A stretch of 64,000 bases of DNA from Ralstonia insidiosa. Lineage in GTDB: Bacteria; Pseudomonadota; Gammaproteobacteria; Burkholderiales; Burkholderiaceae. The notes beneath the pieces are model-generated. The model had not been told where the DNA came from, did no database searches, and saw nothing but the letters and a program-made list of their open reading frames with translations. The number at the start of each line of letters is the position of its first letter. Within the stretch, counting starts at the first letter, position 1. Position numbers and translations under genes: made by a program. Location: assembly GCF_008801405.1 (NCBI RefSeq), contig NZ_VZPV01000003.1, forward strand, positions 372,001 through 436,000, read 5' to 3'. Shown here in pieces: positions 16,035 to 24,926 of the stretch.

Positions 16035-17636
16035 ATGTCCGAATCCACGCTGGCCACCGAGGCTGGCACTGAAACCGAGAAAGCGCTGACGATCCGCGTG
16101 CATGACGGTGACAACGTCGCCATCGTCGTCAACGCGCGCGGCTTGCCGGCAGGGACAGCGCTGGCCGATGGCACCGTGCTGGTCGAAGGCGTACCGCAAG
16201 GGCATAAGGTGGCATTGGCCGACCTTGCAGAAGGCGATGCCGTCATCCGCTACGGCGAGGTCATCGGCTATGCCGTCAAGCCGCTGCCGCGCGGCAGCTG
16301 GATCAACGAGCATGCGGTGAAACTACCGTCCGCGCCGGCGCTCGATGAACTGCCCCTGGCCGCACGCCCCGATCCAAAACTGGCAAAACTCGAGGGCTAC
16401 ACCTTCGAGGGTTACCGGAACGCAGACGGCACGGTCGGCACGAAGAACGTGCTCGGCATCATGACCAGCGTGCAGTGCGTGGCCGGTGTGACGGACTACG
16501 TGGTCGGCCGCATCAAGCGTGAACTGTTGCCGCGCTACCCGAACGTCGATGACGTAGTTGCGCTCAACCATGTGTACGGCTGCGGCGTGGCCATCAACGC
16601 GCCGACAGCCATCGTGCCGATCCGCACGCTGCAAAACCTTGCCCTCAACCCGAACTTTGGCGGCGAGATCATGGTGATCGGCCTGGGCTGCGAGAAGCTC
16701 GTGCCCGAGCGCCTCGTGCCGGAAAAGCTCGCCCCCGGCGGGCGCATTCCCACCGAGGTTGCTGGCACGGCAGACTCCCCCGTGCTGCGCCTGCAGGACG
16801 AAGCATTCGACGGCTTCATCGGCATGACCGATGCCATCATGGAGATGGCAGAACGCCGACTGGAACACCTCAACAAGCGCCGGCGCGAAACCTGTCCCGC
16901 CTCCGATCTGGTGGTGGGCGTGCAATGCGGTGGCAGCGATGCGTTTTCCGGTGTGACGGCCAACCCGGCCGTTGGCTTTGCGGCAGACTTGATCGTGCGC
17001 GCGGGCGGTACGGTGATGTTCTCGGAAGTGACCGAAGTGCGGGACGCCATCCACCTGCTCACGCCGCGCGCCATCAACGAAGACGTCGGCCGCGCATTGC
17101 TGCGCGAAATGGCGTGGTACGACGACTACCTGAGCGGCGGCCAGACCGATCGCAGCGCCAACCCGTCGCCGGGCAACAAGAAGGGCGGCCTGTCCAACGT
17201 GGTGGAAAAGGCGCTGGGCTCGATCGTCAAGTCCGGCAGCACGCCCATCGTCGACGTACTCGGCCCCGGCGAGAAAGTACGCCGCAAGGGCCTGATCTTT
17301 GCGGCCACGCCGGCCAGCGACTTTGTGTGCGGCACGCTGCAGCTCGCCTCGGGCATGAACCTGCAGGCGTTCACCACCGGACGCGGCACGCCGTACGGCC
17401 TGGCCATGGCGCCCGTCATCAAGGTGTCGACGCGCAAGGCGCTGTCTGAGCGCTGGCATGACCTGATTGACCTCGATGCAGGCCGCATCGCCACGGGTGA
17501 AGCCAGCATTGCCGACATCGGCTGGGAGCTATTCCACCTGATCCTCGACGTGGCCAGCGGCCGCAAGCAGGTCTGCGCAGACAAGCTTGGCTTGCATAAT
17601 GCGCTCGCGCTGTTCAACCCCGCTCCCGTAACCTGA
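16035..17636 (+). CDS. garD: galactarate dehydratase, UxaA/GarD family
   Basis: A 533-residue enzyme of the altronate/galactarate hydro-lyase family, converting galactarate to 5-keto-4-deoxyglucarate. An N-terminal SAF-like beta-clip domain (about residues 10-95, 'NVAIVVNARGLPAG') precedes the main domain beginning 'GYRNADGTVGTKNVLGI' at about 127. The conserved metal-site segments 'LNHVYGCG' and 'GLGCEKL' and 'VGVQCGGSDAFSG' are present. The ATG at 16035 is preferred over 16008 because GGAG precedes it. Together with GudD it lets the cell use both aldaric acid epimers; both feed KdgD. Confidence 0.92.
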   Translation: MSESTLATEAGTETEKALTIRVHDGDNVAIVVNARGLPAGTALADGTVLVEGVPQGHKVALADLAEGDAVIRYGEVIGYAVKPLPRGSWINEHAVKLPSAPALDELPLAARPDPKLAKLEGYTFEGYRNADGTVGTKNVLGIMTSVQCVAGVTDYVVGRIKRELLPRYPNVDDVVALNHVYGCGVAINAPTAIVPIRTLQNLALNPNFGGEIMVIGLGCEKLVPERLVPEKLAPGGRIPTEVAGTADSPVLRLQDEAFDGFIGMTDAIMEMAERRLEHLNKRRRETCPASDLVVGVQCGGSDAFSGVTANPAVGFAADLIVRAGGTVMFSEVTEVRDAIHLLTPRAINEDVGRALLREMAWYDDYLSGGQTDRSANPSPGNKKGGLSNVVEKALGSIVKSGSTPIVDVLGPGEKVRRKGLIFAATPASDFVCGTLQLASGMNLQAFTTGRGTPYGLAMAPVIKVSTRKALSERWHDLIDLDAGRIATGEASIADIGWELFHLILDVASGRKQVCADKLGLHNALALFNPAPVT

Positions 17637-17639
17637 ACT

Positions 17640-18494
17640 ATGACTGTGACCCATACCGACACGCCTGTACAAGCCGATCCGCTGGCAGGCATCACCACTC
17701 GCTGCCATCGTCTGCTGCTGACGGGCGCGGGCGGCAATCTGGGCAAGGTGCTGCGCGAGCGCCTGCCGAAGTACGCTGACGTGCTGCGCATTTCCGACAT
17801 CTCAGACCTGGGCGCCGCGCGCAAGGGCGAGGAGGTCATCCCTTGCAACCTGGCCGATCCGCACGCAGTTGACGCACTCGTAGCAGGCACGGATGCCATC
17901 GTTCATCTGGGCGGCATCTCGGTCGAGCGCCCATTTGAAGAGATCCTGCCGGCCAACATCCAGGGCGTCTACAACCTGTACGAGGCCGCACGCCGTCACG
18001 GTGTGCGCCGCATCGTGTTCGCCAGCTCCAATCACACCATCGGCTTCTACAAGCAGGGCGAGGTCATCGACAACACGGTGCCGACCAAGCCCGATGGCTA
18101 CTACGGTTTGAGCAAGGTCTTTGGCGAACAGCTCGCCAGCTTCTATTTCAACCGCTATGGCATTGAGACGGTGGCCATCCGTATTGGCTCGTCGTTTGCC
18201 GAGCCCCAGGACCGTCGCATGCTGGTCACGTGGCTGGGCTACGACGATCTGGAGCAACTGATCCGCCGCGCCGTATTTGTGCCAAAGGTTGGTTTTACGG
18301 TGGTCTACGGCATGTCGGCCAACCGAGACCGCTGGTGGGACAATCGCAACGCTGCCCACCTCGGCTATGTACCCACCGAGACCAGCGAGATCTTCCGCGC
18401 ACAGGTAGAGGCACAACCACCGCTGCCCGCGGACGACCCGGCGGCGCTGTATCAGGGCGGCGCTTTCGTCAAAGCCGGCCCGTTCGGAGACTGA
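17640..18494 (+). CDS. udh: NAD-dependent uronate dehydrogenase
   Basis: A 284-residue extended SDR that oxidises D-galacturonate or D-glucuronate to the aldaro-lactone. The Rossmann glycine motif 'TGAGGNLGKVL' is at about residues 24-34, 'DAIVHLGGISVERPFEEI' around 87-104, the catalytic Y-x-x-x-K is 'YYGLSK', and the C-terminal 'GMSANRDRWWDN' segment binds the uronate carboxylate in characterised Udh enzymes. It starts 3 bases after garD ends and is followed 4 bases later by the lactonase gene, so the three are translationally close. This is the entry step of the pathway. Confidence 0.92.
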   Translation: MTVTHTDTPVQADPLAGITTRCHRLLLTGAGGNLGKVLRERLPKYADVLRISDISDLGAARKGEEVIPCNLADPHAVDALVAGTDAIVHLGGISVERPFEEILPANIQGVYNLYEAARRHGVRRIVFASSNHTIGFYKQGEVIDNTVPTKPDGYYGLSKVFGEQLASFYFNRYGIETVAIRIGSSFAEPQDRRMLVTWLGYDDLEQLIRRAVFVPKVGFTVVYGMSANRDRWWDNRNAAHLGYVPTETSEIFRAQVEAQPPLPADDPAALYQGGAFVKAGPFGD

Positions 18495-18498
18495 CCCG

Positions 18499-19380
18499 AT
18501 GCATGCAAATGTAGAACGCATCGGCACGATGCACTGCGGTGTCGGCGAGAGCCCGGTGTGGCATGCCGGCGAGCAGGCGCTGTATTGGACAGACATTCCC
18601 GGACGCACGCTGTGGCGCTGGAGCGCATCCACAGGCCATTGCGACGCATGGACGTTGCCCGAAATGGCAGGCTGCATCGCCATGACCTCCGGCGGCTGGG
18701 CCCTGGCCATGGAGACCGGCATCTTCCGCGCGCAGCAGCCGAAAGCAGACGTTGCGCTTGCACCGCTGGAGCGCCTCGCCACGGTGGAACATGCGCGCCC
18801 CGACATGCGCTTCAACGATGGCCGATGCGACCGTCAAGGCCGCCTCTGGGCGGGCACGATGGTGTTCGACACCGCGTTGGGTGTGCCCGCCGGCAAGCTG
18901 TATCGCTTCGATGCCGCCGCGCGCCGTGTGGACGCCGTCATCGATGACCTGATTGTCCCGAACGGCCTGGCCTTCAGCCCCGATGGCGGCACGATGTACC
19001 TGTCGGATTCACACGCCAGCCGCCAGACCGTCTGGGCATTCGACTACGATATCGACACCGGCACGCCGCATAACCGCCGCGTCTTCATCGACATGCGCGC
19101 CCACCCCGGTCGCCCCGATGGCGCCGCCGTGGATGCCGACGGTTGCTACTGGATCTGCGGCAACGACGCCGGACTCGTCCACCGTTTTACGCCGGACGGC
19201 CGACTCGATCGCAGCATTGCCATTCCCGCCGCCAAACCCGCCATGTGTGCCTTTGGCGGGCCGGGGCTGGACACCCTGTTCGTCACGTCGATCCGTATCG
19301 ACAACGACCCGCTCTCGGGCGCCACGTTTGCCGTGCGCCCGGGCGTGACAGGACTACCGGAACCTGCCATGCACTGCTAA
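18499..19380 (+). CDS. SMP-30/gluconolactonase-family aldonolactonase
   Basis: A 293-residue six-bladed beta-propeller lactonase predicted to open the galactaro- or glucaro-lactone made by Udh. The divalent metal ligands are visible in 'GESPVWHA' (Glu, about residue 16), 'RFNDGRCDRQGRLWAG' (Asn, about 105), 'VPNGLAFSPDG' (Asn, about 153) and 'YLSDSHAS' (Asp, about 168), the pattern of SMP-30. It is the last gene of the operon and is followed about 120 bases later by a rho-independent terminator. Close relatives include gluconolactonases; context favours the aldaro-lactone role. Confidence 0.88.
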   Translation: MHANVERIGTMHCGVGESPVWHAGEQALYWTDIPGRTLWRWSASTGHCDAWTLPEMAGCIAMTSGGWALAMETGIFRAQQPKADVALAPLERLATVEHARPDMRFNDGRCDRQGRLWAGTMVFDTALGVPAGKLYRFDAAARRVDAVIDDLIVPNGLAFSPDGGTMYLSDSHASRQTVWAFDYDIDTGTPHNRRVFIDMRAHPGRPDGAAVDADGCYWICGNDAGLVHRFTPDGRLDRSIAIPAAKPAMCAFGGPGLDTLFVTSIRIDNDPLSGATFAVRPGVTGLPEPAMHC

Positions 19381-19498
19381 CCGCAGTACCGCCCCACACA
19401 GCGCAACGCCCCGTGTTCTGCCGCAGGTGCGCTGGGCAGTTGGCATGCGCTCAGCCACACCCAGCGGTACGCGCTGACGTCGACACCGCCACACGAAG

Positions 19499-19537
19499 CG
19501 CCCAGCCATGTATTTTTTGGCTGGGCGTTTTCATTTT
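19499..19537 (+). terminator. rho-independent terminator after the aldarate operon
   Basis: A 10-bp stem CGCCCAGCCA (19499-19508) pairs perfectly with TGGCTGGGCG (19518-19527), loop of 9 bases, followed by TTTTCATTTT. It ends the kdgD-to-lactonase transcript. It also overlaps the most upstream ATG of the ftsK frame at 19508, arguing against that start. Confidence 0.9.
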
Positions 19538-19591
19538 GCCCGCGCCCGCCCGCTACAATCGCGGGCTTGGATTCGCAGATGGCATTTCGAA

Positions 19592-22372
19592 ATGGGGCTT
19601 GGCTGGTTTGGCATTTCTACCGTGTGGCTGCTGCCGATGGTGTGGCGGTATGCGACGCGGGCACTGGCGGGGGAGCGCGGCTTTCTCAAGGGCCGGGGCA
19701 CCGTGCGGCTCTGGCTGGTCACGGTTGTGGCGCTGTGCACCAGCGCAACGCTCGAAGCGCTCACCTCGGGCGCCGATCCGCAGGACAAGGCCGGTGGAGC
19801 GGCAGGGCGCGCGCTGTCGGCGCTGTTCTCCCACATGCTGGGCTGGACTGGCGCCTTCCTGCTGATGCTCGGCGTGCTGGTCTGGGTGGCACCCATGGTG
19901 TTTGGACGATCGTGGCGGCAGCTGTTCAACCGTAGCCGCGCCGTGCAGGAAGACGCACTCGACGAGCCCGCCCCGGATCATGAAGAACCGCACGACGAGA
20001 GCCTGAAGCCGACTGCGCTTGGCCTGGGCGGCGCTGCGCAAGCCCATTGGACCGGCAACGCCGGCCCTGCGCAGCCGACCGTACGCCACCGTGGCATCGA
20101 AGCCGTTTCTGCCCGCCGCCAGCCGACGTGGCAACCACCCCCTCGCACGCGTCCGTCGCCGCCGCAGCCTGGTGAGATCTGGCCGCTGCTCGATGCGCAG
20201 AAGGCTGCGTCTGCCAATCCTGCCGTCGACACAAAAGCGGCCGCGACCTCGACACCTTTAGCGACACCTTCACCGGCGCCTGCGCCTGCATCCGCCCCGG
20301 CTCGCCCCAAGCCGCGTGCCACGATCGTCAGTAGCCCGTTCCATCAGCCTCAGCTGGGACTGCGCCAGCAAATGCAACCGGCGCCTGCCACCGCGCAAGT
20401 CGAACCACCTCCCGAGCCACCCAAGGCCGCCGATGAACCTGTTGTCGAAGCAGTCATGACAGACCATCCGGAAGTGGAGACCGTTGAGACACAGGAAGCG
20501 GCACCCGAGGTGCAGACGGTGGATCTGGAGGCGGTGCGCCAGGAAGCCGAAGCACTGCTGGCGGAACTGCGCGAGCTGATCACACCTGCACCTGCGCCTG
20601 CGACGCCCGAGCTGGCACCGATCGCTGTCGAAGCTGGAGTCGACGCCGAAGTCGAAATCGAAGCCACCGAACCGGAGCCGATTGTCGAGGCGTTGCCGAT
20701 GCCTGAGGCCGCCGTTCCCGAGCCATCGCTGGAAGAGCTGGAGCCATCGCCCGTTGCAGCACCGGCCACCAAGCCGCGCATCGTTCTGCCCGCTGTGGTG
20801 GGCAACGTGGTCTCGCGCGCGGCGCCGCAGGCCGCTGCCGTGGCTGCCCCCGTGCCTGCGCCGGCCCCTGTCGTGCCGCGCCATGTGGACTACCGGCTGC
20901 CGGGCGTCGCTCTGTTGACGGCCGCTTCCGCCAACACCGAGGCCGTCTCCCCCGAACACCTGGACGAAACCAGCAACCTGATCACCCAGCGCCTGGCCGA
21001 GTTCAAGGTGCCGGTGACCGTGGTCGGTGCCTCGGCTGGCCCGGTCATCACGCGTTTTGAGGTCGACCCGGCCATCGGTGTGCGCGGTGCGCAGGTGGTG
21101 GGGTTGATGAAGGATCTGGCGCGCGCGCTGGGCGTGACCTCCATCCGCGTGGTTGAAACCATCCCCGGCAAGACCTGCATGGGCCTGGAGCTGCCCAACG
21201 CCCGCCGCGAAATGATCCGCCTGTCGGAAGTCGTGAACGCGGCGGATTTCCAGTCGCACGCCTCGCACTTGGTGCTGGCCATGGGCAAGGACATCACCGG
21301 CAACCCGGTGGTGACGGACCTGGCACGCGCGCCGCACCTGCTGGTGGCCGGCACGACGGGCTCGGGCAAGTCGGTGGCCGTCAACGCGATGATCCTGTCG
21401 ATGCTGTACAAGGCTACGCCCGACGACGTGCGCATGATCATGATCGACCCGAAGATGCTGGAGCTTTCGGTGTACGAGGGCATCCCGCATCTGCTGGCGC
21501 CGGTCGTGACCGACATGAAGCAGGCCGCGCACGCGCTCAACTGGTGCGTGGGCGAGATGGAGAAGCGCTACCGCCTGATGTCCGCGCTGGGCGTGCGCAA
21601 CCTGGCCGGCTATAACCAGAAGATCCGCGCCGCCGAGCAGGCCGGCCGCAAGGTGCCGAACCCGTTCTCGCTGACGCCTGAAGCGCCGGAGCCGCTCTCC
21701 ACGCTGCCGTTGATCGTGGTGGTGATCGACGAGCTGGCTGACCTGATGATGGTGGCTGGCAAGAAGATCGAAGAGCTGATTGCGCGGCTGGCGCAAAAAG
21801 CGCGCGCGGCCGGCATCCACCTGATTCTGGCAACCCAGCGGCCGTCGGTGGACGTCATCACCGGCCTGATCAAGGCCAATATCCCGACGCGCGTGGCGTT
21901 CCAAGTGTCGTCCAAGATCGACTCGCGCACGATTCTCGACCAGATGGGCGCCGAATCGCTGCTCGGCCAGGGCGACATGCTGTTCCTGCCGCCGGGCACC
22001 GGCTATCCGCAGCGCGTGCACGGTGCGTTTGTCGCCGATGAAGAAGTTCACCGCGTGGTCGAGCACTGGAAGCAGTTCGGCGAGCCCGAGTACGACGAAG
22101 CCATCCTGGCCGGCGACCCGGGCGAAGCTGCCGCGAGCGGCGACCTGTTCGGTGGCGAAAGCGGCGACGTGGAAGCTGACCCGCTCTACGACGAAGCCGC
22201 TGCGTTTGTGCTGAACACGCGTCGCGCTTCGATTTCTTCCGTGCAGCGGCAGCTGCGCATCGGCTACAACCGCGCCGCGCGGCTCATCGAGCAGATGGAA
22301 GCCGCAGGGCTGGTGTCGCCGATGGGTCGCAACGGTCAACGCGAAGTGCTGGCCCCGGGCGGTGGCGATTAA
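19592..22372 (+). CDS. ftsK: FtsK/SpoIIIE-family DNA translocase
   Basis: A 926-residue DNA pump. About three hydrophobic segments lie at 3-20, 38-58 and 82-103, one fewer than the usual four. A long Ala/Pro/Glu-rich linker follows (about 110-420), then the alpha/beta motor with Walker A 'GTTGSGKSVAVN' at about 586-597 and Walker B 'LIVVVIDELADLMM', and a C-terminal gamma winged helix ('RRASISSVQRQLRIGYNRAARLIEQME') that reads KOPS sequences. The ATG at 19592 is chosen because the upstream ATG at 19508 lies inside a terminator; it lacks a clear RBS, so a different nearby start is possible. Context (no cell-division genes) suggests a second FtsK copy. Confidence 0.88.
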   Translation: MGLGWFGISTVWLLPMVWRYATRALAGERGFLKGRGTVRLWLVTVVALCTSATLEALTSGADPQDKAGGAAGRALSALFSHMLGWTGAFLLMLGVLVWVAPMVFGRSWRQLFNRSRAVQEDALDEPAPDHEEPHDESLKPTALGLGGAAQAHWTGNAGPAQPTVRHRGIEAVSARRQPTWQPPPRTRPSPPQPGEIWPLLDAQKAASANPAVDTKAAATSTPLATPSPAPAPASAPARPKPRATIVSSPFHQPQLGLRQQMQPAPATAQVEPPPEPPKAADEPVVEAVMTDHPEVETVETQEAAPEVQTVDLEAVRQEAEALLAELRELITPAPAPATPELAPIAVEAGVDAEVEIEATEPEPIVEALPMPEAAVPEPSLEELEPSPVAAPATKPRIVLPAVVGNVVSRAAPQAAAVAAPVPAPAPVVPRHVDYRLPGVALLTAASANTEAVSPEHLDETSNLITQRLAEFKVPVTVVGASAGPVITRFEVDPAIGVRGAQVVGLMKDLARALGVTSIRVVETIPGKTCMGLELPNARREMIRLSEVVNAADFQSHASHLVLAMGKDITGNPVVTDLARAPHLLVAGTTGSGKSVAVNAMILSMLYKATPDDVRMIMIDPKMLELSVYEGIPHLLAPVVTDMKQAAHALNWCVGEMEKRYRLMSALGVRNLAGYNQKIRAAEQAGRKVPNPFSLTPEAPEPLSTLPLIVVVIDELADLMMVAGKKIEELIARLAQKARAAGIHLILATQRPSVDVITGLIKANIPTRVAFQVSSKIDSRTILDQMGAESLLGQGDMLFLPPGTGYPQRVHGAFVADEEVHRVVEHWKQFGEPEYDEAILAGDPGEAAASGDLFGGESGDVEADPLYDEAAAFVLNTRRASISSVQRQLRIGYNRAARLIEQMEAAGLVSPMGRNGQREVLAPGGGD

Positions 22373-22398
22373 GCGCCGCCACCGCATGGAGACAAGCG

Positions 22399-22734
22399 AT
22401 GGGCGAGAACCAGGGCAATCTCTTCACTGATGTACCGACCGGTGCTCCCGAAGAGGTCTTCACCGCGCTGCTGGAGCGCCCCGGGCTGAAGATCGAGCGC
22501 ATCGTCTCCAATGGGCAGGCCAGCCCGCCCAGCTTCTGGTACGACAGTGCCCAGGAAGAATGGGTACTGCTGCTGGAGGGCAGTGCGGCGGTGCAGATTG
22601 AGGGCGAAACGGAACCGCGCTTGTTAAGGCGGGGTGCTTGGCTGCACCTGCCCGCGCATTGCCGGCACCGGGTAGCGTGGACTGATACCAGCCGACCGAC
22701 CGTCTGGCTGGCCGTGCACTACGGCGCTGGCTGA
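22399..22734 (+). CDS. cupin-domain protein
   Basis: A 111-residue single-cupin protein. The beta-barrel core is recognisable in 'EEWVLLLEGSAAVQIEGE' (about 53-70) and 'LRRGAWLHLPAHCRHRVAWTD' (about 76-96), which carries His residues suitable for metal binding in cupin motif 2. Motif 1 lacks the usual two histidines, so metal binding is uncertain. It starts 26 bases after ftsK and may be read through from it. Small cupins of this type often act as sugar or acyl binding or as isomerases; no specific role can be given. Confidence 0.8.
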   Translation: MGENQGNLFTDVPTGAPEEVFTALLERPGLKIERIVSNGQASPPSFWYDSAQEEWVLLLEGSAAVQIEGETEPRLLRRGAWLHLPAHCRHRVAWTDTSRPTVWLAVHYGAG

Positions 22735-22762
22735 ACGGAAACGACTTCCCTGCGCGCTTCCA

Positions 22763-23707
22763 TCAAGCGTGCAGGCTGGCGCCCAGCTTGTCGGGATTGC
22801 GCACCAGATGGATGCTGGCCACACGGCCATCTGCCTGCCAGTGCAGTGTGGCGGCAAGCTCCAGGCGGCCGCTGGTGTCGTACAGCAAGTAGCCAGGCTG
22901 GCCGTTAATCCGGGCGCGCCGCAGGTCGCCTCCCGGCTCGCGGCGGCGCCAACTCTCGACCAGTCCGCACAGCACCCGGGCGACCGCAGCATTGCCGCGC
23001 ACCGGACGCGGAATGGCTGCCACGCGACCTCCACCGTCGCTCATCAAGGTGGCCTCGTCACACAGCAGCGCTGCCAGCGCGTCCGGGTCGCCCGCCTGCA
23101 GTGACGTCTCAAAGGCCTGCAGCAGCGCATCGACCTGGGTCTGGTCAAGCTCGCAACGTACGTATTCGCGCCGCACATGCCCCCGGGCCCGCGCGGCCAG
23201 TTGCCGGCAGGCAGCGGTATCGCGGCCGAGACGCGCCGCCACCTCATCGAAGGGCAACTCAAACACATCGTGCAGCAGGAAGGCGGCGCGCTCGAGCGGT
23301 GTCAGGCGCTCAAGCGCAAGCAGGAACGCCGTGGAGACATCCTCGGCATGGGACAGGTGGGCCAGCGGATCGGCACCGCGATGTTCAGTCGCCGCCGCCA
23401 TGCCGCTCTGCTCAAGCACGGGCTCGGGCAGCCATATGCCGACATAGTGCTCGCGCTGGCGCTGCGCGCTTCGTAGCTGATCGATACAGGCATGGGTGGC
23501 CATGCGGGTCAGGTAGGCTGCGGGTTCGTGCAGGCCGACCAAGGGCGTGTCCTGCCATTGCAGCCAGAGCGCCTGCACCAGGTCCTGCGCCTCGCTGCGC
23601 GCGCCTAGCATGCGCCACGCCAATGCCAGCAGGCGTGGGCGCTGGTCTTCGAAGATGCGCAGATGCGCGCCCTCGGCTGGCTTGGCATCGGCTTGGGAGC
23701 CGCTCAT
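22763..23707 (-). CDS. ECF41-family RNA polymerase sigma factor with fused SnoaL-like C-terminal domain
   Basis: A 314-residue sigma factor. Region 2 covers about residues 18-85 ('LLALAWRMLGARSEAQDLVQ') and region 4 about 125-180 ('LTPLERAAFLLHDVFELPFDEVAARLGRD'). Three ECF41 hallmarks are present: WLPEP at 92-96 in the linker, DGGGR at 224-228 and NPDKL at 304-308 in the C-terminal SnoaL-like domain, which in this family both inhibits and assists the sigma factor in place of an anti-sigma factor. The ATG at 23707 overlaps the stop of the upstream hydrolase gene as ATGA, so the two are translationally coupled. A matching ECF41 promoter lies ahead of the hydrolase gene. Confidence 0.93.
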   Translation of the reverse strand: MSGSQADAKPAEGAHLRIFEDQRPRLLALAWRMLGARSEAQDLVQALWLQWQDTPLVGLHEPAAYLTRMATHACIDQLRSAQRQREHYVGIWLPEPVLEQSGMAAATEHRGADPLAHLSHAEDVSTAFLLALERLTPLERAAFLLHDVFELPFDEVAARLGRDTAACRQLAARARGHVRREYVRCELDQTQVDALLQAFETSLQAGDPDALAALLCDEATLMSDGGGRVAAIPRPVRGNAAVARVLCGLVESWRRREPGGDLRRARINGQPGYLLYDTSGRLELAATLHWQADGRVASIHLVRNPDKLGASLHA

Positions 23708-24741
23708 CGGGTGGTCTCCAATCGGTGGCGCGCCGTTTCGCGCCAAGTCGAAAGCAACGCTACCACACGGTCAGGTTGGTCGACGTGCAGGTAATGGCCA
23801 CTGCCGGCCAACACCTCGGGCGAGACGCCAGCCTCCCGCGCAATGCTCTGCTGGTTGCCCTGCCAGGCGGCGTGCATGGTCTCGTCTTCCAGGCCCGCCG
23901 GGAAGTCGCGCATCACCGCGCTGCTGAGTACCACGGTCGGTACCGGCGGCAGGGCCGGCAGTGCACGTGCCTGCTCCAATACGGCATCGAAGCCGGCATT
24001 CTCATCTCGCAGGGTTCGGTAGTGGCGCGCAGAAAATGACCAGTCAACCGCGCTGGCACGCTGCGCATCCGGCAGGCGCTGGGCAATGAGCGAGGCCGGC
24101 TGGTTAACCAATCGCAGTACCCCCAGCGGCGCCAGCGTATCGCTGAGTGCAAGCAGGCGACCGAGGTCTTTCCGGAAGCGGGCGTAACGATCGGGAGGGA
24201 ACTGCGCGGCATAGTCGCGCCCGACCGCGTCGATAAAGGCCAGGCCTGCTACATCTGCCGGGTAGGCGCGCGCGTGCATGCCGACCAACAGACCGCCCAT
24301 CGAGTGACCCGCCAGCAGCCAGGGTGGCGCTTCGCCCGCAGCAAGCAGCGCACGCCGCAAATCGTCGACCGCCTGCATGCCGAGGCGCGGTGCGGGTGCT
24401 GCGTCCGACCAGCCATAGCCGGCACGGTCATAGCTGCAGACTCGCCCGCCGGCTGCCAGGCCGTCCTGCACCCAGGCCCAATCCTGTGACCAACCCGCCA
24501 TGCCGGCTTCGAGCACCAGCGTCGGTGCACCCTGGCCGGTGCAGTACAAATGCAGATGCCGGTCACCAATCAGCACGCGTTGGCCGGGGGCCGTGCGCGC
24601 AGTGGCGGCCTCCTGCTGGTACTGCCAAGCGCAGCCGCCTGCGGCAAGCGCGATCAGACTGCCCAGCGTGGCAACGGCGATGCGCAGGCTGGTTGACCAC
24701 CGGCGCGCAGACGTGGAGGAAGAGTCGAGGAAGAAGGTCAT
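23704..24741 (-). CDS. alpha/beta hydrolase, exported or membrane-anchored
   Basis: A 345-residue alpha/beta-hydrolase. An N-terminal hydrophobic stretch at about 17-36 ending A-G-G-C may be a lipoprotein or uncleaved anchor. The fold begins 'LYCTGQGAPTLVLEAGMAGWSQDW' (about 62-85); the nucleophile elbow is G-H-S-M-G-G at about 138-143, a following acid lies in the 'FIDAVGRDY' area or later, and the histidine is in 'GSGHYLHVDQPDRV' near the C-terminus. The ATG at 24741 gives a normal signal region; the SD is weak. It is the first gene of the ECF41 operon. ECF41 genes usually pair with carboxymuconolactone decarboxylases, oxidoreductases or epimerases, so this partner is unusual. Confidence 0.85.
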   Translation of the reverse strand: MTFFLDSSSTSARRWSTSLRIAVATLGSLIALAAGGCAWQYQQEAATARTAPGQRVLIGDRHLHLYCTGQGAPTLVLEAGMAGWSQDWAWVQDGLAAGGRVCSYDRAGYGWSDAAPAPRLGMQAVDDLRRALLAAGEAPPWLLAGHSMGGLLVGMHARAYPADVAGLAFIDAVGRDYAAQFPPDRYARFRKDLGRLLALSDTLAPLGVLRLVNQPASLIAQRLPDAQRASAVDWSFSARHYRTLRDENAGFDAVLEQARALPALPPVPTVVLSSAVMRDFPAGLEDETMHAAWQGNQQSIAREAGVSPEVLAGSGHYLHVDQPDRVVALLSTWRETARHRLETTR

Positions 24742-24843
24742 CGGGACAGGCGGATCAGGTTGGTTGACGTGATGCGACCAACCACATGCCTCTGGCCGGC
24801 CGCATCTTCGCTTGCCGTGCCACTGGCGACACGACACCCTGAT

Positions 24844-24870
24844 GACGGATTGGCCATCACGAATGTGACA
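24844..24870 (-). promoter_or_regulatory. predicted ECF41-dependent promoter TGTCACA-N16-CGTC
   Basis: Read on the minus strand, TGTCACA (24870-24864) is followed by exactly 16 bases and CGTC (24847-24844). This equals the published ECF41 promoter consensus as I recall it, and lies about 100 bases upstream of the hydrolase start, in the correct orientation. It implies positive autoregulation of the hydrolase-sigma operon. Confidence 0.8.
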
Positions 24871-24926
24871 TCGACTGACCTGATAGGCGCGACGATGCTC
24901 CCGAATACCTCCTCAACCCGTCGCAG

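Noticed and set aside
19508..19591. Upstream start at 19508 for the FtsK gene
   Set aside because: It lies inside a strong rho-independent terminator stem, and the added 28 residues are not part of the FtsK N-terminus.
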